Source: a virus. Taken from it: DNA of 41,581 nucleotides. A program made the translations under genes and the position numbers. This document shows positions 1-13,482 of this stretch, piece after piece. Below the pieces are notes generated by a model. That model saw nothing but the letters and a program-made list of their open reading frames with translations, made no database searches and had not been told where the DNA came from. The first letter of the stretch is position 1; every line of letters starts with the position of its first letter. The stretch is taken from positions 1 through 41,581 of IMG/VR virus record IMGVR_UViG_3300032284_002141. One strand, written 5' to 3'.

Positions 1-2
1 GC

Positions 3-3000
3 AAGATATTGAATCAGAGCTTTGATACCATCAAGAGCACTGGGTTCACCGTGGTACGCAACGGTCCCAACTTCAAACTGGTTGCACTGGGCGGAGAAAT
101 GATAGGATTTGCACAGTTGAACATTGTGCAGTACGAACATGCTCTTATATTTGACAATACCACACTGTTCAACGACATCATCTACAAGCCTGAACTGGGT
201 AATAGACAATATCGATTGAAACTGATTGGTAGCAAAACTGGTTCGTGGAACGGACAACTGGATATTCCAGGATTTGTTTACAACAACAATTACATCAACG
301 AATGGCAAGCCGGGGTAGATTATCAGAAGGGTTCTTTGATAACCTACAAGAGCAACTACTACACAGCACTGCAAAATGTCAATGCCACAACAACTTTTGT
401 TGCCACCAACTGGCAACTGCTGAATGCTGATCAAATCAAGACTGGGCTGTTGGCCAACTTCAGCTACAATGCACAGCAGTTTGACAACATCTATGACATA
501 GATCATCAGCCGCGCAAGGCATCAATCAATCAATTCAGCAATGGCCTAATAGGATTCCGTGAACGTCAGTACCTGACTGACTTGGGATTAGACGTGGAAA
601 CACAGACCAAATTCTACCAAGGATTTATCAAACAAAAGGGATCAAAAAATGCAGTTGATGCCCTAAACACTGTTAAACTAAGTAACTTGGCCAGTAACAT
701 TGCCACCTACGAAGAATGGGGCATACGTGTTGGTGAATACGGATCAATCAACAGCAATGACTATTTGGAAATAGTACTTGACGAACAGAAGTTTAACTCA
801 GACCCTAGCACCTTTGTGTTGTTGAACACCGATGCCGTGGCCGATGATAAAATTGTTGGAGTACATCCAGAAGATTTATATCGCAGACCCAACAGCTACA
901 AAACCAACATCTTAACCAACAACACCGCACCAGCCGCAGATATTGCCCTGCCAATGACTGCTGGTTATGTTAACCTGGCCGACATCAACAATACTATTTT
1001 TGATCTTGCAACCTACAATAATTTGAATCCAATCTTGTCGTCGATTGGCAGTGGCTATACCATATGGGTAGCAAAAGACTTCAACAAAGAATGGAACGTA
1101 TTTAGAGTAAGCGAAACCAATAACATTGTCACCGGTGTGGCATATGGTCTTGGACAGCAGGCTTTGATAACCACCTACTACGATCATCATTTGGAATTCA
1201 GCGATGTTGTTGCCATTAAAAACTTTGACGCAGCATTCAACGGATTCTATCAAGTACTCACAGTAGTTGATGCCAAGTCATTCTATGTGACACTGAGTTC
1301 AAGCAACAGTTTGCTGTTGCAAAAAGAAAAAACAGTGACCGGCAGTGGCCTACTGTACAAGCTGACCAGCTCACGTGGTACCAGTGCATTTGATGTTATT
1401 GCCAACCATATTCCTCCCAACGAGTGGCGTACTGGAGACATTGTGTGGGCCGACAACGAATTTGGCACCGGACAATGGGGCACATATAGAAAAGAATTGA
1501 CCTGGGCCAATGATGGAAAAATGGCACAGTTCCCCGGTGATTATTCAACTCACAGTCAATATGGCGCCGCAGTGGCACTGAATCAAACTGCTACCCTGGC
1601 TGCGGTTGGTGCTCCGTTGAATGGAACTGGTACTGTAAAAGTGTTTTACAGAGGCACTGACGCAAAGTTCTTTGAACAGTCTACTAGCCTTGATGCCACT
1701 ATGTCATCGTCAGTTGGAAACACCATGGCATTTGGCTCCACTGTTGACATTGGAGATCAACGCATACTGGTAGGTGCACCTGGTGCAGCCGACAGCCAAG
1801 GCTTGGTTTTTGTATATGACAGAAGCGTGGACAAAGATAAACAAATACCTTTCATCATTCAAGCACCTGACGGTGCTGCTGGCGACAGATTTGGCAGCAG
1901 TATTTCTATCAGCAAAGATGATCGTTGGATTTATGTGGGTGCTCCCGACGCTAATTCTGCACATGGCAGTGTGTATGCTTATCGCTACATAGACGGTTCC
2001 ACAGTGGAATCTGTTGTTGGCGCCATGGTTGCCAATCAGCCATACACTATTAAATCTGCAGGCACCACTGACTTTACATTGTTGGGTGCGCCAAACAACA
2101 CAGCAGGCACCAAGTTTTTTGCCACCGGCTCAGGCAATGTGTCTGTTGGAGAATTTGTAGTTGGAAAATCTTATACCATTACATCTGTAGGCGACACAGA
2201 CTTTACACAACTAGGCGCACCTGCCAGCACGATAGGTACAGTGTTTACAGCAACTGCCAATGGTGTGGTCAGTTCGGGGCACTTTGTGTCGGGCAAAAAA
2301 TACAAGATTGCCACGGTGGGAACAACCAACTTTGCCAACATTGGCAGTTTTGCCAGCGCAAACTTCACAGGTAATATTTCTATCGACATATTGACAGTGA
2401 GTTCAATCTCTCATGGCACCATATACGAAGGTGCAGTGATCAGTGGACATGGAGTGATTCCAGGTACCTATATCAAAGGACAGATAACAGGTGTTCCTGG
2501 CAACACAGGTGACTACTATGTGAGCCATTCTTACGAAGGACAAGAAGTAGCACCAACAGCAATGATTGCACAACCAACAGTGGGCACTGTATTCACAGCC
2601 AATACCGGAGTTCAAGTTGGTACAGGTACTGCTGTGCAAGGCACAGGAGCCGCAGTACAAGGCACTGGTATAATATACGGAACTCCTGCCTGTAAGTTTG
2701 ATATAACAACCAGCAACAGTTACAATCTTACCTTTACTCCTACCAGCATTGACGCCATAGTTGTTCGTGGCCAGCATGTGCGATATGTTGCAAATGTTGA
2801 CTACACACTGTCAGGATCAACACTGACATTTGTGACCAATCCAAGACTGGATCCCAATGGCAATTCTTTGGCTGATCATATCATAGTAACTGAGCCATCA
2901 CACTATGCACATGTGATCACTATCGAGCCAGACACATACGAACGAGGACTCTTTGGTTCGGCAATCAAGTCAACCACTGATGGTGAACAACTGGTCATTG

Positions 3001-6000
3001 GTATTCCACAAACTCATACAGAATCTGGACGTGCAGTGGTCTATGATCGTTTGAAAGAATCGTTTATTGCTGATGGTTATGCAAATACTTTTACCACACG
3101 CAGAGCAATACCAGCCAACGCCAAAGTCACAGTTGATGGTGCAGTGCAAATCAACAATGTTGACTACACTGTGATTGAGCAATCGGTGAGATTCAACAGC
3201 TCAGTTGCACAAGGTAAAATGGTGTCGGTGGACATCAATGAATTTAATAAAATACGTGAATTGCTATTAGATGATGCTGTGATTGGCGAGTTGTTTGGTA
3301 CAGCAGTGGACTACTGTAACAACAACTGCTCGATCTACATCGGAGCACCAGAATATCAAAACAACGACTATCGTTATGGTCGTGTGTTGCGATATGTAAA
3401 TCAAGGACGAATCTACGGTGTCATAACAGGCACAGTGGCAAACCCAACAGTGTCTGTGGGCGATAGCCTGCGTATCAACGGCATTGAAGTGGTGTTCACA
3501 GGAACCACAGTAGACCTAGTGGTCAGCGATATCAATAATGCATACATTCCCGGCATCACAGCCAGCGTTACAACAGCAAACAAGTTGAAGATCTCTTCTG
3601 ACGCCAAGATAACATACAAGGTCTTGGATATATTGCCGGGCACTGGCACAGCAGTTGCGGATCTTGGACTAGAAATATTTGCCTTGGTGCAAAGCGTCAC
3701 ACATCCTGCTGCCGCTGATAGCCAACGTTTTGGTGTAACAGTTCGTGTCACAGACACTGCTGGCACAGTGATGATTGGCAGCTCAGGTGCTGACACAAAG
3801 AAACTGGCCAACATTGATCAAGGCATGTTGACATTTGATCAAGACACCACTAGATTCCTTGACACAGCTAGAAATTCTGGCACAGTATACGTTTACGATT
3901 ATCTTGCCCGCCCAGATGACACAGTGACCACTCCAGGCCAACTGGTGTTTGCACAGCAAATGAGCCCCAGCGTGTATTCTACAGGTATCAACTTTGGTGC
4001 CAGCCTTGACGCCAAGAATGGATATGCTGTGATCGGAGCACCAACCGACAGCGGAGTGCTGTCGTTTGCTGGTGAAGCCTATGTGTACACCAATCCTGGT
4101 AACCTAAAAGCCTGGCAGTTGATCAGACAAAGTGTTCCAAAAGTTGATCTTAAGAATCTGCTGAGAATGTTTGTGTACAGCAAAAAGACCAACGAAATAC
4201 AATCCAATTTGGATTTCTACGATCCTGCCAAAGGCAAGATACTGGGCATTGCTGAACAAGAATTAGATTACATCAGCAGCTACGATCCTGCACAATACAA
4301 CTCCAACAATCCACAGATTGACACAGTGTATCCGCAGACATCATCAGATCCACGCAATGCATACAAATTTGTGTATGTTGGCACCGTGGCTGCCTGGGGT
4401 GAACAACAAGTTGGACAACTGTGGTGGAACCTGGATGCAGTTCGTTACATTGACTACGAACAAGATTCCTTGGTGTATAGAAGCAGAAACTGGGGCGCTA
4501 TGTTCCCTGGATCAAAGATTGAAATATGCGAATGGATCGAGAGTGACCTACCACCTGCATCATACACTGGTCCCGGCACAGTCAAGTACACTGACGGTAC
4601 TCAATACTCATTGAGCTACTATGTTGACAACACTGGTGTGGTGCGTACCAAGTACTATTTCTGGGTGCTGAACAAAAATGTCAGCAATGTGCTGACAGCA
4701 CACAAGAACAGAAGCGCATACGAAATTGCCAACATCATTCAGTATCCACAGACTTCTGGTGTTGCTTATGCTGCGGCTGTTAGAGATGATGCATTCAATC
4801 TCTACGGCATTGGTAATTATCTAAGTGGCACCAACTCTGTACTGCAATTAAACTACAGTCTGGTTGACAATCAAAATATCATACACAGTGAATATGAGCT
4901 GGTCAAAGAAGGCAGCGATCAAAGCGTTATACCATCAAAAGTCATCAGCAAATTGGTTGATAGTTTGGTGGGAACCACGGTGGATGGGTACATGGTACCA
5001 GATCCTAGACTGCCAGAAAATCAGAAGACTGGTATTGATACACGCCCACGCCAGAGCATGTTCAAAGACAGAATAACTGCTTTGAAGAATTTTGTGCAGT
5101 ATGTTAACACAGTGTTTGCAACAACACCTGTGGTACTGGAATTCAACAACAACAAGTTTTATAAGGCCGCTCCATATCCTCCAGCTGAGTCTGGAGCATG
5201 GGATATCAAAATTGAATACTACGAAGACCTGGACTACATTGACAAAAATTTATTGCCTATAGGATACAAAATTCTAGTGACCACAGACACACGTCAAGAT
5301 CAGTTGTGGACCATCAACGAGTTAGATGCTGCCAAGCAATTCAATATCATACAAGTGCAGGCATATCGCACAGATAGATATATTACACAAGTTGACTGGT
5401 ACGATGCTGCATTTGATTCTACTCAACAGATTACCTACATCACCGACGACTTGAATGCAGTAGAAAAACTGTCAGTGTCTGCTGGTGATGTAATACGAGT
5501 CAACAACGAAGGATCAGGACGCTTTGCATATTACACAGTGGCTGCAGATTTATCTTTGACCTTGGTTGGTCTGCAAAACGGAACTATACAAATTTCTGAA
5601 GCCTTGTACAACAGTCTAGTGGATCATTCCGCATTTGACGACATTGAATTTGACAGTGGCAGATTTGACGAAACTCCCAATGAGGAAATCAGAAACATCT
5701 TCATGGCAGTGTACGAAGACATCTTTATCAAGAACCTGTCAGCAGAATTCAACAACTTGTTCTTTAACCTGGTGAACTATGTGTTGACTGAACAACATGC
5801 AGTGGACTGGATCTTCAAATCAAGTTTCATCACAGTGCTTCATAAAATTAGAAAATTGGGACAATTCCCTAACTTTGTGAGAGACAATCAAACCTACTAC
5901 GAAGACTACATCAATGAAGTCAAGCCTTACCGCACACAGGTAAGAGAATACCTCCTGGACTACGAAGGCTTAGACACATTTGGTGGCAATGTTACTGACT

Positions 6001-8444
6001 TTGACTTGTCGTCGTACTACAACAAGAACAACGGCTCGTTCTACAGCCCAACAGTGAGTGACTTGTCCAACGCTACTTTCTTGGCCACATTGCCCTCAGG
6101 ATTGAAACAGCAGTACAGCTACTGGTACAACAACTACACATTCCAAGTTTCTGGAATTGAAATCACGGATCCCGGGGTCAATTACACTGTGGCTCCTAGT
6201 GTGACCTTGGTTGGTGGCGGTGGTACAGGTGCCACTGCTGTGGCTGCTATTGATTATGCCAACAACACAATCAGTAGCATACAAATAACCAATCCTGGTA
6301 AGAATTACACCAGCACACCAACTGTGGTAATCAACGGCAACGGCAGCAGAACCACCGGGGCAAACATTGTGCTGACCGTTAACGCAGGTTCAATCACTTC
6401 TGCTTATATTGCAGATGCAGGCTCAGGATTCACACAGGCACCAAGAATCTTTGTTGTTGGTGATGGTATAGGTGCAAACATAGTCTGTAACATCAACTCA
6501 GAAACTGGCACAATCAGCAATGTTACCATCAACAGTGGCGGCTCCAACTTCAGCAGAGCCAATGCTGTGGTAGCAGACATCAATTCTACTGCTACGGCTA
6601 GAGCTGTTATAAACAATGTTTACTACAAGAGCAATCCAGCAGACAGCTACAACACAGTTAGAAATATTCGCAGCCACATGAAGTTTGATAGAATCAGCTA
6701 CACTTCAAATGTACAGCAGTGGTCAGCCAATGCAGTATACCATACCGGTGACACCGTCAGCTATGCCAGCGATGCATGGAGAGCAACATCAACTGTGTAT
6801 CCATCTGCTAGACTGGCCTTGAGCGGAAATATTTCTGTGGCACAAGGTACCATGTTAGGTATCTTGAACTCTTCAGGCCGCGCCAACGTAGAAATGTCTG
6901 CCACATTGTCTAATGTGATCACTGTTGGCAACACTGTTGGCACATTACAAGGTGGTACCACATCTTGGTTGTATCAATTGGATCCTGCTACTCACAGCTT
7001 TACTACTAACCTTGGTGTACGAGTATTCAAAGTAACATCAGTATTTGATGTTACCAAATATGATGCTCTAAGTCCCGAAGACTTTGACAATGCCAATGAT
7101 CGTACCATGGGTTACTACACACCAGGCGCTGGCATGATCGCCAAAGATCTTCCGCAGATTTTCAGCGGCATTGAATACCCCGGAGTTAAAGTAACAGGTC
7201 CAGCATTTGATTCTAACATTGCATTGACAACCGATGTGTTGGAATTCTTTGCTGCAAATTCTACCATACACACCACAGATATTGCATCGTTTAACTTTAC
7301 CAGCATAGACATGCCGTTGAATGCCAATGTCAAGATCACAGGATCTGCACACAATGATGGATATTGGATTGTGAACATTGTGAACGACAATCGTATTGTG
7401 GTGCGTAACGAGCAAAATACGCTGTTGGCCAACGAGCCAGCTGGCAGTTTGATCACGGTCACATACTACAATCAAAATAACCCTAGCTATTTGGATTCAA
7501 CAATCCAAAGTGAATACCTTGACACAGCACTAGGCACCAGACCTGAAGACATCAACGTTGATGGCGGTGCTTATGTTGATAGATTCAGCAGTCATGCTCC
7601 TGAAGAGTTGGTACCTGGCAGAGTATATGATCACTTGAACATGCAGGTATGGACCACATTGGAATCATCTGCCAACGTTGGCTATCGTATCACACACGGC
7701 ATGAACTCTAACGTGGCAGCTACAGACAGCAGATTGTTGCCGCAGTATCATAGAATTACCACAGCCAACACCACAGTGTTGACACATGCTCTGTTGGCAA
7801 CTGATACCAACATACGTGTTGCAGATGCCAGTGTGCTTGGTTATCCCAGCAGAGAAAATGCCAACCCAGGCATAATCTATGTGAACGGTGAAAAGATTTA
7901 CTATTACAGAAATCTACTGTCTGAGATTATACCTTGGCAAGCAACATCAACTCAATTGGCAGAAACCAATGCTACGGGTCATATGTACAAACCAGATGAG
8001 CCCAAGAACGCTGCTTACACAGAAACAACTTTGGCAATGTACGCCGAAGATGCTGTTGTCAGCTACGAAGGCCAGATATACAGAGCTACTGGTAACATCA
8101 GTGGACTGACCTTTAACTTTGCCAACGTTGTGGTATTTGATCCAAACGTGCTTGAACAGATAACTAGAGGTGTTGACGGCACAGGAATAGCCATGGAACA
8201 TGCTGTGGGTACCGGAGTAGTTGATGCCAGCTTGGATCAACGATTGCCAGGTAATGTGTTTGCCACACACACCAGCACATGGTTAAACATGATTGACGAC
8301 ATGTCCGACGGCACTGGACTAGATGGTAGTACAACTCCACAGGCAGTGTTTATCAAAGCACAGGTACCACCACCAATCCCATCTTGGGATAATGCCCTGT
8401 ACCCCGAAGACAAAGAACCTCCAGTTAAGTCGCCAACACCGTAA
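3..8444 (+). CDS. giant virion structural protein with interrupted FG-GAP beta-propeller, 5' partial
   Basis: The frame is open at the left edge (codons run in from base 3), so the 5' end lies outside and the in-frame TTG at base 9 need not be the start. About 2.8 thousand residues are visible. Numbering from that TTG: a chitin-binding-type-3/CBM5-like segment (W..GVDYQKGSLITYKSNYY) near residue 100; seven FG-GAP/integrin-alpha-like blades (FG..V....ILVGAP..., ending in VYDR/VYT) near 520, 575, 630, 980, 1095, 1240 and 1330; between blades 3 and 4 a module repeated three times (YTI.S.G.TDFT.LGAP) near 676-780; a PG.NYT..P.V repeat near 2050-2190; and a second CBM-like segment near 2238. Established: FG-GAP repeats fold as seven-bladed propellers and such giants occur in marine T4-like virions. 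Inference: a baseplate- or tail-associated adhesin, because it precedes the fibre genes. Exact role unknown. Confidence 0.75.
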   Translation, partial: KILNQSFDTIKSTGFTVVRNGPNFKLVALGGEMIGFAQLNIVQYEHALIFDNTTLFNDIIYKPELGNRQYRLKLIGSKTGSWNGQLDIPGFVYNNNYINEWQAGVDYQKGSLITYKSNYYTALQNVNATTTFVATNWQLLNADQIKTGLLANFSYNAQQFDNIYDIDHQPRKASINQFSNGLIGFRERQYLTDLGLDVETQTKFYQGFIKQKGSKNAVDALNTVKLSNLASNIATYEEWGIRVGEYGSINSNDYLEIVLDEQKFNSDPSTFVLLNTDAVADDKIVGVHPEDLYRRPNSYKTNILTNNTAPAADIALPMTAGYVNLADINNTIFDLATYNNLNPILSSIGSGYTIWVAKDFNKEWNVFRVSETNNIVTGVAYGLGQQALITTYYDHHLEFSDVVAIKNFDAAFNGFYQVLTVVDAKSFYVTLSSSNSLLLQKEKTVTGSGLLYKLTSSRGTSAFDVIANHIPPNEWRTGDIVWADNEFGTGQWGTYRKELTWANDGKMAQFPGDYSTHSQYGAAVALNQTATLAAVGAPLNGTGTVKVFYRGTDAKFFEQSTSLDATMSSSVGNTMAFGSTVDIGDQRILVGAPGAADSQGLVFVYDRSVDKDKQIPFIIQAPDGAAGDRFGSSISISKDDRWIYVGAPDANSAHGSVYAYRYIDGSTVESVVGAMVANQPYTIKSAGTTDFTLLGAPNNTAGTKFFATGSGNVSVGEFVVGKSYTITSVGDTDFTQLGAPASTIGTVFTATANGVVSSGHFVSGKKYKIATVGTTNFANIGSFASANFTGNISIDILTVSSISHGTIYEGAVISGHGVIPGTYIKGQITGVPGNTGDYYVSHSYEGQEVAPTAMIAQPTVGTVFTANTGVQVGTGTAVQGTGAAVQGTGIIYGTPACKFDITTSNSYNLTFTPTSIDAIVVRGQHVRYVANVDYTLSGSTLTFVTNPRLDPNGNSLADHIIVTEPSHYAHVITIEPDTYERGLFGSAIKSTTDGEQLVIGIPQTHTESGRAVVYDRLKESFIADGYANTFTTRRAIPANAKVTVDGAVQINNVDYTVIEQSVRFNSSVAQGKMVSVDINEFNKIRELLLDDAVIGELFGTAVDYCNNNCSIYIGAPEYQNNDYRYGRVLRYVNQGRIYGVITGTVANPTVSVGDSLRINGIEVVFTGTTVDLVVSDINNAYIPGITASVTTANKLKISSDAKITYKVLDILPGTGTAVADLGLEIFALVQSVTHPAAADSQRFGVTVRVTDTAGTVMIGSSGADTKKLANIDQGMLTFDQDTTRFLDTARNSGTVYVYDYLARPDDTVTTPGQLVFAQQMSPSVYSTGINFGASLDAKNGYAVIGAPTDSGVLSFAGEAYVYTNPGNLKAWQLIRQSVPKVDLKNLLRMFVYSKKTNEIQSNLDFYDPAKGKILGIAEQELDYISSYDPAQYNSNNPQIDTVYPQTSSDPRNAYKFVYVGTVAAWGEQQVGQLWWNLDAVRYIDYEQDSLVYRSRNWGAMFPGSKIEICEWIESDLPPASYTGPGTVKYTDGTQYSLSYYVDNTGVVRTKYYFWVLNKNVSNVLTAHKNRSAYEIANIIQYPQTSGVAYAAAVRDDAFNLYGIGNYLSGTNSVLQLNYSLVDNQNIIHSEYELVKEGSDQSVIPSKVISKLVDSLVGTTVDGYMVPDPRLPENQKTGIDTRPRQSMFKDRITALKNFVQYVNTVFATTPVVLEFNNNKFYKAAPYPPAESGAWDIKIEYYEDLDYIDKNLLPIGYKILVTTDTRQDQLWTINELDAAKQFNIIQVQAYRTDRYITQVDWYDAAFDSTQQITYITDDLNAVEKLSVSAGDVIRVNNEGSGRFAYYTVAADLSLTLVGLQNGTIQISEALYNSLVDHSAFDDIEFDSGRFDETPNEEIRNIFMAVYEDIFIKNLSAEFNNLFFNLVNYVLTEQHAVDWIFKSSFITVLHKIRKLGQFPNFVRDNQTYYEDYINEVKPYRTQVREYLLDYEGLDTFGGNVTDFDLSSYYNKNNGSFYSPTVSDLSNATFLATLPSGLKQQYSYWYNNYTFQVSGIEITDPGVNYTVAPSVTLVGGGGTGATAVAAIDYANNTISSIQITNPGKNYTSTPTVVINGNGSRTTGANIVLTVNAGSITSAYIADAGSGFTQAPRIFVVGDGIGANIVCNINSETGTISNVTINSGGSNFSRANAVVADINSTATARAVINNVYYKSNPADSYNTVRNIRSHMKFDRISYTSNVQQWSANAVYHTGDTVSYASDAWRATSTVYPSARLALSGNISVAQGTMLGILNSSGRANVEMSATLSNVITVGNTVGTLQGGTTSWLYQLDPATHSFTTNLGVRVFKVTSVFDVTKYDALSPEDFDNANDRTMGYYTPGAGMIAKDLPQIFSGIEYPGVKVTGPAFDSNIALTTDVLEFFAANSTIHTTDIASFNFTSIDMPLNANVKITGSAHNDGYWIVNIVNDNRIVVRNEQNTLLANEPAGSLITVTYYNQNNPSYLDSTIQSEYLDTALGTRPEDINVDGGAYVDRFSSHAPEELVPGRVYDHLNMQVWTTLESSANVGYRITHGMNSNVAATDSRLLPQYHRITTANTTVLTHALLATDTNIRVADASVLGYPSRENANPGIIYVNGEKIYYYRNLLSEIIPWQATSTQLAETNATGHMYKPDEPKNAAYTETTLAMYAEDAVVSYEGQIYRATGNISGLTFNFANVVVFDPNVLEQITRGVDGTGIAMEHAVGTGVVDASLDQRLPGNVFATHTSTWLNMIDDMSDGTGLDGSTTPQAVFIKAQVPPPIPSWDNALYPEDKEPPVKSPTP

Positions 8445-8459
8445 TGCTAGGAAAAAATC

Positions 8460-10988
<2,529 letters not shown>

Positions 10989-10989
<1 letters not shown>

Positions 10990-11366
10990 TGACAACATAT
11001 TACGTACTACATGATACCACAGTGGATTCTGTCAGCATTGTTAACTATGAACCCAATGTTCCTGCAGGCATTGCTGTTTATCAAATCAATGAAAATGAAA
11101 AACATGGCATAGATGCAGGCACACACTACTTTGATCACGCTACAAAATCTGTGCAAGCAAAAAGCCACGACACACTGGATGCTGAACGCCAGGCACGAAC
11201 TCTTGCCAGCGAAAATGCAAGATACCGCGAGTACTTGAACTCCACTGACTGGCAAGTGTTGCGTCATATTAGACAACTGGCTTTAGGCGCAGAAACTTCT
11301 TTGACACAACAAGAATACATTGACTTAGAAAATCAACGAGCACGAGCAGCAAGCAATATTAAATGA
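10989..11366 (+). CDS. tail fibre assembly-like protein
   Basis: The 125-residue protein starts within the stop codon of the collagen-bearing fibre (TAATG), which suggests translational coupling. The C-terminal half is helical and charged; YLNSTDWQVLRHIRQLALG followed by SLTQQEYIDLENQRARAA resembles the C-terminal motif of phage tail-fibre assembly/tail assembly chaperone proteins (a D-W...R..A...G...T..EY..L...R pattern). The N-terminal half (VLHDTTVDSVSIVNYEPNVP) has no recognisable motif. In T4-like and lambdoid phages such proteins help fibres trimerise and sit directly after the fibre gene, as here. Coupling to the collagen fibre suggests that fibre as its main client. An uncharacterised accessory structural protein remains possible. 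Confidence 0.55.
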
Positions 11367-11386
11367 TAAAAAGGTCTTAAAGCAAC

Positions 11387-13435
11387 ATGTATCTAATTAA
11401 CAAAACTGACGGAACCCAAGTAGCACAAATTGCTGATGGAACTTCCAACACTTCAACCAGCCTGACACTGGTTGGAAGAAATTATGTTGGCTACGGAGAA
11501 CTGTTGCAAGAAGATCTGGTCAAGATGCTGGAAAACTTTGCATACTCTGTGTCGCCCAGAAGCCCCTTGGTTGGTCAGCTGTGGTTTGACACTGCAAAGA
11601 ATCATCTCAATGTCTATACCAATGCTGAACAATTTTCTACCCTGGCATGCTCATCGGCTGGCACCACAGCACCCTTGAATCCTGTTACAGGCAACTATTG
11701 GTTTGATACCAATGCACAATTACTCAAAGTTTACAACGGATCTGATTGGCTGCTGATTGGACCCAAACTTGGTGCCAATGTTGTCACAGTCACAGACACA
11801 TTGACCAACAACAGAAACATAATTGTATTTGAAGTCAACGGCAATGTGGCTGCAATAATAAATGACAATGCTGAATTTACTCCGGCAGCAGACTTTCACG
11901 GATACTCAACCATCAAGCCCGGATTGAACTTGTCTCCAAACTTGCCAGCAAACACTGTGAACCTGAATGGCATTGCCGCCGACACTTCTAAATTCAATGG
12001 CCTGCCTGTCACTTCGTTTGCTCGCAACACAACAGACAATGAAATAACAGGTAATCTTGCACTACGCAGTGACCAAGGCCTGTGGTTAGGCAGCAGCCTG
12101 AACTTTAGAATCACCAATGATCCAGCAACCAACACAGTCACACTGAAAAACTACGGTACCAGTGGGCCAATTGTGATTGCCGGAACTTACCTAAACAATC
12201 CTATTACCCTGCTGACTGCTGATCCCTCAACTGGCAGAGTCACCGCAGCCGGTCCTCCTACTCAACCCAATCATATATCGACAAAAAATTATGTGGATGT
12301 TGCATTGTCTAGCACTGTGGTTGATATCAACAACACCATTGGGCACACAGTTGCAGAGATCAATGCCACACGCACAGATGTTGTCAACTTGACAGCAGTC
12401 AAAGCACCAATAGCCAATCCTGCATTTACTGGCACTCCTAGAGCCACTACTCCAGTGACCACTGATGCCAGCACACGCATTGCTACCACTTTGTTTGTTA
12501 AAAATTATGTCAATGCCAGCCTGGCAAATCTAGCCAATATCACAGTGACCACAGTGTCAACACCAGTGAGCTCTGTGGCTGGCCGCACAGGTGATGTTGC
12601 CTTGTCAATAGCAGATGTTACAGGTGCCGCGCCCTTGGTCGATCCAGTATTCACAGGAAACGTATTTGCACCCAATGTGGCCAGTACAACCAACAGCAGC
12701 GTGGTGGCTACCACAGCATTTGTACAACAACAAAAAATAAACACCAATTTGTCAGGAGCACCAACAGCACCTACTCAACCTGCAGGCACCAACAATAGAA
12801 CTCTAGCAACCACTGCTTTTGTAACTCAAGCAGTTGGACAAGTAACTCAAGCTCAAACTGGTTATACCAGAATGTTGACATTCACTGCATCAACGTCATG
12901 GACTGTGCCAATTGGCATTACCAAAGTCAAGGTCACTGTGGTCGGCGGTGGCGGTAATGGTGGCGGAGCCAGCACAGTGCAAGATGGCAACTATGTGGCC
13001 GAAGTCGGCGCAGGTGGCGGCGGTGGCGGCGGAACTGCAATCAAGATCATCACAGGATTAACACCTGGACAGATAATTCCTGTTACAATTGGGAATGCCA
13101 GCGAAACCAGTAGTTTTGGTTCTTATTGCTACGGCACAGGTGGAGCATCTGCAGACTCTGCATCATACACGCCAGGGCCCAGCGTCACCTACGGAGCCGT
13201 GGGCGGTGTTGGCGTGGGTGGAGACATAAACATTCCTGGCGGTGCTGGACAAGATCCAGAGTTTGCCGGAAATTACATACTATTTAGACGAGCTGGTAAT
13301 TCGGGTGGAGGGTCATTCCTTGCCCCAAACAACAGCACAGGATATGGCTCAGGCGGCGCCGGACAGATTGTTACAAGTCCCAGCACAGTTGCAGGCGCAA
13401 CAGGACAATCTGGCATAGTAATCGTTGAATACTGA
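11387..13435 (+). CDS. tail fibre protein 2 with glycine-rich tip
   Basis: Second fibre paralog. The N-terminal signature ([46 protein letters not shown]) matches its neighbours. Two W-F-D-T modules follow (QLWFDTAKNHLNVY, NYWFDTNAQLLKVYNGSDWL). The shaft carries three to four repeats of the P.FTG.P.A.T....ATT.FV type. From about residue 517 the protein turns into a glycine-rich domain (VVGGGGNGGG, GAGGGGGGGT, GGVGVGGD) ending with GQSGIVIVEY. Glycine-rich tips are known receptor-binding elements in several phage adhesins; that this one binds receptor is an inference. The start ATG at 11387 follows AAAAAGG about 13 bases upstream. The gene differs from fibre 1 mainly in the tip, as expected if tips have been exchanged. 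Confidence 0.78.
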   Translation: MYLINKTDGTQVAQIADGTSNTSTSLTLVGRNYVGYGELLQEDLVKMLENFAYSVSPRSPLVGQLWFDTAKNHLNVYTNAEQFSTLACSSAGTTAPLNPVTGNYWFDTNAQLLKVYNGSDWLLIGPKLGANVVTVTDTLTNNRNIIVFEVNGNVAAIINDNAEFTPAADFHGYSTIKPGLNLSPNLPANTVNLNGIAADTSKFNGLPVTSFARNTTDNEITGNLALRSDQGLWLGSSLNFRITNDPATNTVTLKNYGTSGPIVIAGTYLNNPITLLTADPSTGRVTAAGPPTQPNHISTKNYVDVALSSTVVDINNTIGHTVAEINATRTDVVNLTAVKAPIANPAFTGTPRATTPVTTDASTRIATTLFVKNYVNASLANLANITVTTVSTPVSSVAGRTGDVALSIADVTGAAPLVDPVFTGNVFAPNVASTTNSSVVATTAFVQQQKINTNLSGAPTAPTQPAGTNNRTLATTAFVTQAVGQVTQAQTGYTRMLTFTASTSWTVPIGITKVKVTVVGGGGNGGGASTVQDGNYVAEVGAGGGGGGGTAIKIITGLTPGQIIPVTIGNASETSSFGSYCYGTGGASADSASYTPGPSVTYGAVGGVGVGGDINIPGGAGQDPEFAGNYILFRRAGNSGGGSFLAPNNSTGYGSGGAGQIVTSPSTVAGATGQSGIVIVEY

Positions 13436-13453
13436 TTTGGTGTAAAAAACATC

Positions 13454-13460
13454 ATAAATA
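13454..13460 (+). promoter_or_regulatory. late-type promoter motif ATAAATA
   Basis: ATAAATA lies 22 bases upstream of the third fibre start and is followed by a ribosome-binding site (TTGGAG, 13469-13474). It resembles the T4 late promoter TATAAATA. Assigned because the same core recurs upstream of many genes here. Confidence 0.55.
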
Positions 13461-13482
13461 AACTAAAATTGGAGTTTTTGGA

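Noticed and set aside
12936-13435. Glycine-rich segment of fibre 2 as low-complexity assembly artefact
   Set aside because: The frame stays open with a normal ending and the glycine pattern fits known adhesin tips.
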